Shown here piece by piece: positions 60,332 to 64,000 of a stretch of DNA of 64,000 bases (positions are counted from its first letter, which is position 1; each line of letters opens with the position of its first letter). This DNA is from Pseudocercospora fijiensis CIRAD86 (taxonomy: Eukaryota; Ascomycota; Dothideomycetes; Mycosphaerellales; Mycosphaerellaceae). Made by a program: the position numbers and the translations under genes. The stretch spans positions 2,056,507 through 2,120,506 of the forward strand of contig NW_006921539.1 in NCBI RefSeq assembly GCF_000340215.1, read 5' to 3'. The notes below the pieces were generated by a model, which worked only from the letters and a program-made list of their open reading frames with translations, did no database searches and was not told the DNA's origin.

Positions 60332-60738
60332 ATTCGCGTGATGCGCTTCTGTGAATTCTGTTAGGGTAAGAAATGCTATTAAAGACTTAGATGAATGGCT
60401 GCAGGGCACTGCAGAGTAGGGATGTGGGTACTGCGTACTGGAAATCGGAACTCTGTACGCAGCGGTATTCACGCATGTGCACCTAGGCACAGGCGTCCGT
60501 GCCCGGATACGTCTAGTAGCAGTGAGATAGTCTAGGTGCGAGGCCCAGCAAGGGTAAGGCATGGGCGTAACACTTCATCCCGAATTGTGTGTACAGAGTC
60601 GATCTTCCGAGGACGGCCGAATTGCGCCTGGATTGCGTTGTCTCCTTGTCCGAGCCACAGTCCATACTCGTGGAGGCATTGCGCGCGTTTGAGAGAGGCC
60701 GAGACGCAGACTGCCCAGGCGTATAGGAGTTTACAAGT
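60332..60738 (-). promoter_or_regulatory. Upstream region of the PKS-NRPS gene
   Basis: The roughly 400 bp before the ATG at 60,331 (read on the minus strand) are not RIP-mutated. The start context is AATATGA, with A at -3. A small inverted repeat CTGCAGGGCACTGCAG lies at about 60,397-60,412, about 70 bp upstream. No clear TATA box or known cluster-regulator site was identified. This is inferred from position only. Confidence 0.35.
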
Positions 60739-60817
60739 CTAGGAGTGCCTAGGAGTCTAGGAGTGCCTAGGAGTCTAGGAGTGCCTAGGAGTCTAGGAGT
60801 GCCTAGGAGTCTAGGAG
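60739..60817. repeat. 18-bp tandem repeat upstream of the megasynthase gene
   Basis: About 4.4 perfect copies of CTAGGAGTGCCTAGGAGT (60,739-60,756, 60,757-60,774, 60,775-60,792, 60,793-60,810, then partial). Each unit is itself two similar 9-bp halves. The array lies about 410 bp before the start codon. The Ser-Leu-Gly-Val-Pro-Arg frame across it is a by-product of the repeat. Confidence 0.95.
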
Positions 60818-61190
60818 GCTTGCGTGGTCATTCTGCCCGGTCCTTGTTAGCAGCGAAACATCATCGGCTCATTGCTCATCGCTCACATATCGCTCGTCGC
60901 TCTCCGCGCGACCTTGACGCAGGTGTGTCATAAGCATGCCTCCAGTGTCGCGGCTTCGGGCCATCCATTTTGTAGCGTGATTGGAGATAGATAGCGAGCA
61001 GTCACGCCGAACAATGCTATCTCCCTACATTCTACCGACAATGCACGCTAGACAGCTAGTCGCCTCAGTCGCGTGCAGGGAGATGAAGAAGAATTCCAGG
61101 TCACTAGTATGTTCCAAGTTATTTGCTACCATTACACACATTGCGACCGAGTGCACGTAATAGATTAGTAATCAGGGCTAGCTTCCGAAC
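60818..61190. other. Right edge of the intact gene island
   Basis: No gene is supported. CpA and TpG remain common to about 61,190, after which the RIP pattern starts. Confidence 0.55.
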
Positions 61191-61884
61191 TTGCCGATAA
61201 CCAATTACGACCACTCTACCTAATTCTTCGCCTACGAGCCTAGGAACAAGCCGGGCTAAAATAGCCTATAGAATATAGCTATTTGCCCTCTAAGGCTATA
61301 ACTGAACCTCTCTGCGATAATATAATAATATAAAAATACTAAGGCCCTTCTTAATAGTTAGATAAGGCGAATATACGCCTACTAGTATCTTCCTTTTAAG
61401 ACCCTAGTTAATAAACCCTATAGTTAAATAAGAGCCGTTACGGTATTTATTAACTATAAGTAGCCTCTAATCGCGACTATTACGAGCCTTCTTCCCTATA
61501 AAACGGTCGTATACTTTAGTTAACTATTTAAAGCTAAGTTTATCTAAAGTCTAGCCTATTCGAGAGATTATAAAGAAGGCTATATACTTATCTAGGTCTA
61601 TATCTTCTACCTAGGTATCCTAAAGACTACTAGACTAAGCCTTATAGATTAGTATAGGTAGAAGGCTCGTACGGCTTAACGGAATACTTTCTTATAGTAG
61701 TAGAAATATTTAGCTTTTTCTACTCTTTTAAATTAGGTATTATACGCCTATATTACTAGTTATATCTATAGCTATAGTTATTAGAAGATAGAAGGTCGAA
61801 TTTCGAGAAAGTTAAGTTAAGGTATACGATAGGCAAGTACTAAGGCTATATAATAGGTAGGGAAGACTTCTATTCTTAATTTTA
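61191..61884. other. RIP-mutated repeat DNA, right block
   Basis: TpA-rich, CpA-poor sequence with stops in every frame. A possible degraded coding stretch near 61,490-61,800 did not match any family I recognise. Confidence 0.4.
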
Positions 61885-62373
61885 AAAACCCTAAGCCTTT
61901 CGGAGCCTCGCTATATATTCTCTCGAATTTCGCGATTTCTATAGAAATAACCTATTTCCGCCTACTATACTAAGTAATATCGGATAAAATATATATTAAA
62001 ATCTAGCTTAAAGTATAAGTACTTAGGTAATATATATACTAGTAAGTTATATCTAGTATTCGCTATATATTCGCTATATCTATCGCTATTAGTACCGCGA
62101 AGTTCTCGGAAGTTCTTCGTAGCAAAATTTCGTTGCCTTAGGCCGAAAGTCTCTAAGCGATAGCGTTAGATAACGACGATAATAGCGTAACAAGTACCCT
62201 ACTAGTAGTATATAACTTAAGACTTATAGGACTAAGAGTATAGTATTATATAATAAATATAGATAATATTAAGATATATATTAGCGAGAATTTACCTAAG
62301 AATCTAAAGAATATAAAGAATTGTCGAAATTCGAGAGCGCGCGCAGCGAGGCTCCGAAAAGCTCGGGGGTTTT
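61885..62373. mobile_element. Inverted-repeat (MITE-like) element of about 0.49 kb
   Basis: The left end (AAAACCCTAAGCCTTTCGGA and on to about 61,932) is the reverse complement of the right end (to 62,373: GAGGCTCCGAAAAGCTCGGG then GGTTTT), with a core TTTCGGAGCCTCGCT shared exactly. The inverted repeats are nearly 50 bp. The interior is TpA-rich and non-coding. The exact ends and target duplication could not be fixed, since similarity may extend a few bases outward. Confidence 0.55.
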
Positions 62374-62389
62374 GAAATCGGGTAAATAC

Positions 62390-62560
62390 TTAAATGGGAA
62401 TTATTGGCATGGTAATTACTAAGATAGGACTCCTCTTACTTAGATGGTAAACATTAGCATAGGAATTACTCAGATAGGACTAGTCCCATCTAACTAGCTT
62501 TTTATAGCTATAGGAATTACAGGCATAGGAAACATTAGCGCAAAAATTACATGCATAGGA
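62390..62560. repeat. Irregular short repeats (ATAGGAATTAC type)
   Basis: Variants of CATAGGAATTAC and GATAGGACT recur several times (for example around 62,410, 62,460, 62,510 and 62,540). Spacing is irregular. CpA is more frequent here than in neighbouring RIP-mutated DNA. Confidence 0.5.
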
Positions 62561-62799
62561 TTTTCTATATTCGTAGCCTTAGCTAGCAGATATACAAATA
62601 TATACTACTAAAGTAATTTGGTACGGAACGATTAAAGAGTCCTTCGTACGCTCGATCCTATTGTTTAGCTTACATTTTCTATATCCTATACTACGCGCTG
62701 TGAATATAGAAAAGATAGTATAGACTCGGCGGATCGACTTTACGACTGCACTACTTTACGACTTTACGACTTAAGTACGAGACGACTAGCTTTTAACCG

Positions 62800-62995
62800 C
62801 TCGACCTTCGTAGTAATCGACCTTCGCCGCAATCGACTTTCTATATTCGTAGCAATCGACCTTCGTAGCAATCTACCTTCGCCGTAATCGACTTTCTGTA
62901 TTCGTAGCAATCCACCTTCGCAGCAATCTACCTTTGTAGCAATCCACCTTCGCAGTAATCTACCTTCGCAGTAATCGACTTTCTGTATTCGTACG
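62800..62995. repeat. 16-17-bp imperfect tandem repeat
   Basis: About ten variants of CCTTCGCAGTAATCGA occur head to tail, with TTTCTATATTCGTAG or TTTCTGTATTCGTAG inserted at three places. CpA versus TpA differences between units suggest partial RIP. Confidence 0.8.
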
Positions 62996-63216
62996 TATTT
63001 ACTATAGATATAGAAAATCGATTGGTTATATATATCCTAATTAAGCCTAACTAGTTACTCTCCTCTACTCTAAACTTAAAACCTAATCGGTCCCTTTTAC
63101 TACAATCTGCAGTTCTACTATTGTTAGTTCGTAGGGATAGTATCGGGGAGCCTCGGGCTTAAAGAAACCCTAACTATTGTCGCCTAGGTCGTAAAGCTTA
63201 CCTTAGCCGATTTACA

Positions 63217-63255
63217 ATTTCTGTATCTAGTAGTAACTACTACGGATACAGAAAT
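63217..63255. repeat. 39-bp near-perfect palindrome, copy 1
   Basis: Arms ATTTCTGTATC and GATACAGAAAT enclose CTAGTAGTAACTACTACG-like sequence that is itself nearly symmetric. It could form a hairpin or mark a transposon end. About 140 bp downstream the same arrangement recurs. Confidence 0.8.
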
Positions 63256-63358
63256 CTATAAACGCTTTACTCGAGCAATATCACCTTATCGCAGCGCGAA
63301 GCCAATCCGTACTAACTATTATCGCAAGGTCGCGAATCTTACCCGACTAGAATTACAG

Positions 63359-63395
63359 TTTCTATATCTAGTAGCAACTACTACGGATATAGAAA
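63359..63395. repeat. 37-bp near-perfect palindrome, copy 2
   Basis: TTTCTATATC...GATATAGAAA, equal to copy 1 apart from RIP-type C/T and G/A changes at matching places in both arms. The sequences after both copies also match (AAACGCTTTACT..AGCAA..ATCACC), so each palindrome heads a direct repeat of about 140 bp. Confidence 0.8.
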
Positions 63396-64000
63396 TTCAC
63401 AAACGCTTTACTTTAGCAACATCACCTCGCCGTACCGCGAAGCTAATTACCGTTACCTAATCTAAGTAAAGCCCTACCTAGACCCTCGTTATTACTTAAA
63501 CAATAGAATAATAGCCGTAGGGTTTCACGATAGTATATCTCTTCCTTAGTTCTTCCTTCTACTTCTTCTTCCCTTCTTCCTTTAGATATCGTATATACCC
63601 TCTTACCCTCGTCTATAACATTACCTTAAACACAAGACCTACGTTAACGGTATAGGAAGCAACAAAGATAGCCGGTCCCTAGTTTGCTCCGACCGCTCGC
63701 GGTTACCCCTTCTTTAGCTAGGTACGACTTAACTAAACTTAGATAAGGAAGGCATTAAGTAACTAATTTGCTTTATTTAGAGCTCTACCGCCTACCGCTA
63801 CGGCCGCCGTACTATTCTGTAAGTTGTTAATATTAACAGCATTTATTAGGAATATATACTAATTGCCTCTAGTCGTCGTATTCGCGAGCGCTTAGCTGCC
63901 GCCGACCTCGCCCGCCGCTCCCTTAACGCCGCTCGTTTCCGCGCGGCCTTTCTCGTACTACGCTAGCGCCGGTAGTAGTAGCAGTAGCAGCAGTAGCAGC
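63396..64000. other. RIP-mutated right end with a short trinucleotide run
   Basis: No gene recognised. The window ends in a GTAGTAGTAGCAGTAGCAGC-type trinucleotide repeat (from about 63,972), which may continue beyond the window. Confidence 0.4.

Noticed and set aside
52514..60562. Many open frames of 60-150 codons on the plus strand and in other minus frames across the PKS-NRPS gene
   Set aside because: They are shadows of the real GC-rich coding frame; none has its own domain, and the minus-strand megasynthase frame explains the region fully.
60745..60933. Open frame with repeated Ser-Leu-Gly-Val-Pro-Arg as a repeat protein
   Set aside because: It arises only from the 18-bp tandem repeat read in one frame; nothing else supports coding.

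Overview
The window looks like a filamentous ascomycete (Pezizomycotina) chromosome, plausibly a dothideomycete. The reasons are short introns (50-142 bp) with GT...AG ends and CTRAY-like branch sites, a fungal-type PKS-NRPS megasynthase, and two blocks of transposon DNA with a strong repeat-induced point mutation (RIP) pattern: CpA and TpG are nearly absent, TpA is abundant, CpG is kept, and old reading frames are broken by TAG and TAA. The organism assignment is an inference; nothing in the window names a species.

Bases 1 to about 41,390 are a RIP-degraded transposon graveyard. In order it holds a Ty3/Gypsy element (151-7,442), a 3.3-kb element with one 912-codon frame of unknown family (7,844-11,111), a Helitron replicase/helicase relic on the minus strand (11,860-16,945), two tandem-repeat tracts, and a nest of LTR elements. 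In the nest, chromovirus A (19,905-38,733) was split by a minus-strand Gypsy element C (23,331-37,584, 187-bp LTRs, 5-bp target duplication GCGAT). C was in turn split inside its reverse transcriptase gene by chromovirus D (27,370-34,480, 197-bp LTRs, 5-bp target duplication AAGGC). C also carries a 393-bp hAT-like MITE with an 8-bp target duplication. A Ty1/Copia RNase H fragment and a degraded cysteine-cluster protein gene follow.

From about 41,390 to 61,190 lies a gene island that is not RIP-mutated. It holds a probable small secreted protein gene (three exons), one or two weak small-gene candidates, a microbial-type PARG, a metallo-beta-lactamase-fold gene (three exons), a conserved hypothetical gene, and a 12.3-kb four-exon PKS-NRPS hybrid gene on the minus strand (60,331-47,983, 4,024 aa). 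Its domain order is KS-MAT-DH-cMeT-ER0-KR-ACP-C-A-PCP-R. It has no working cis enoylreductase, and no trans-ER, P450, transporter or regulator gene is visible, so within this window it is a lone backbone gene. Predicted chemistry: a methylated highly reducing polyketide is amide-linked to one amino acid and released by a terminal reductase or Dieckmann-type domain.

From about 61,190 to the end the DNA is RIP-degraded again, with a 0.5-kb inverted-repeat element, short tandem repeats and two near-perfect 37-39-bp palindromes. The megasynthase gene is thus the right-most gene of an intact island between two mutated repeat blocks.
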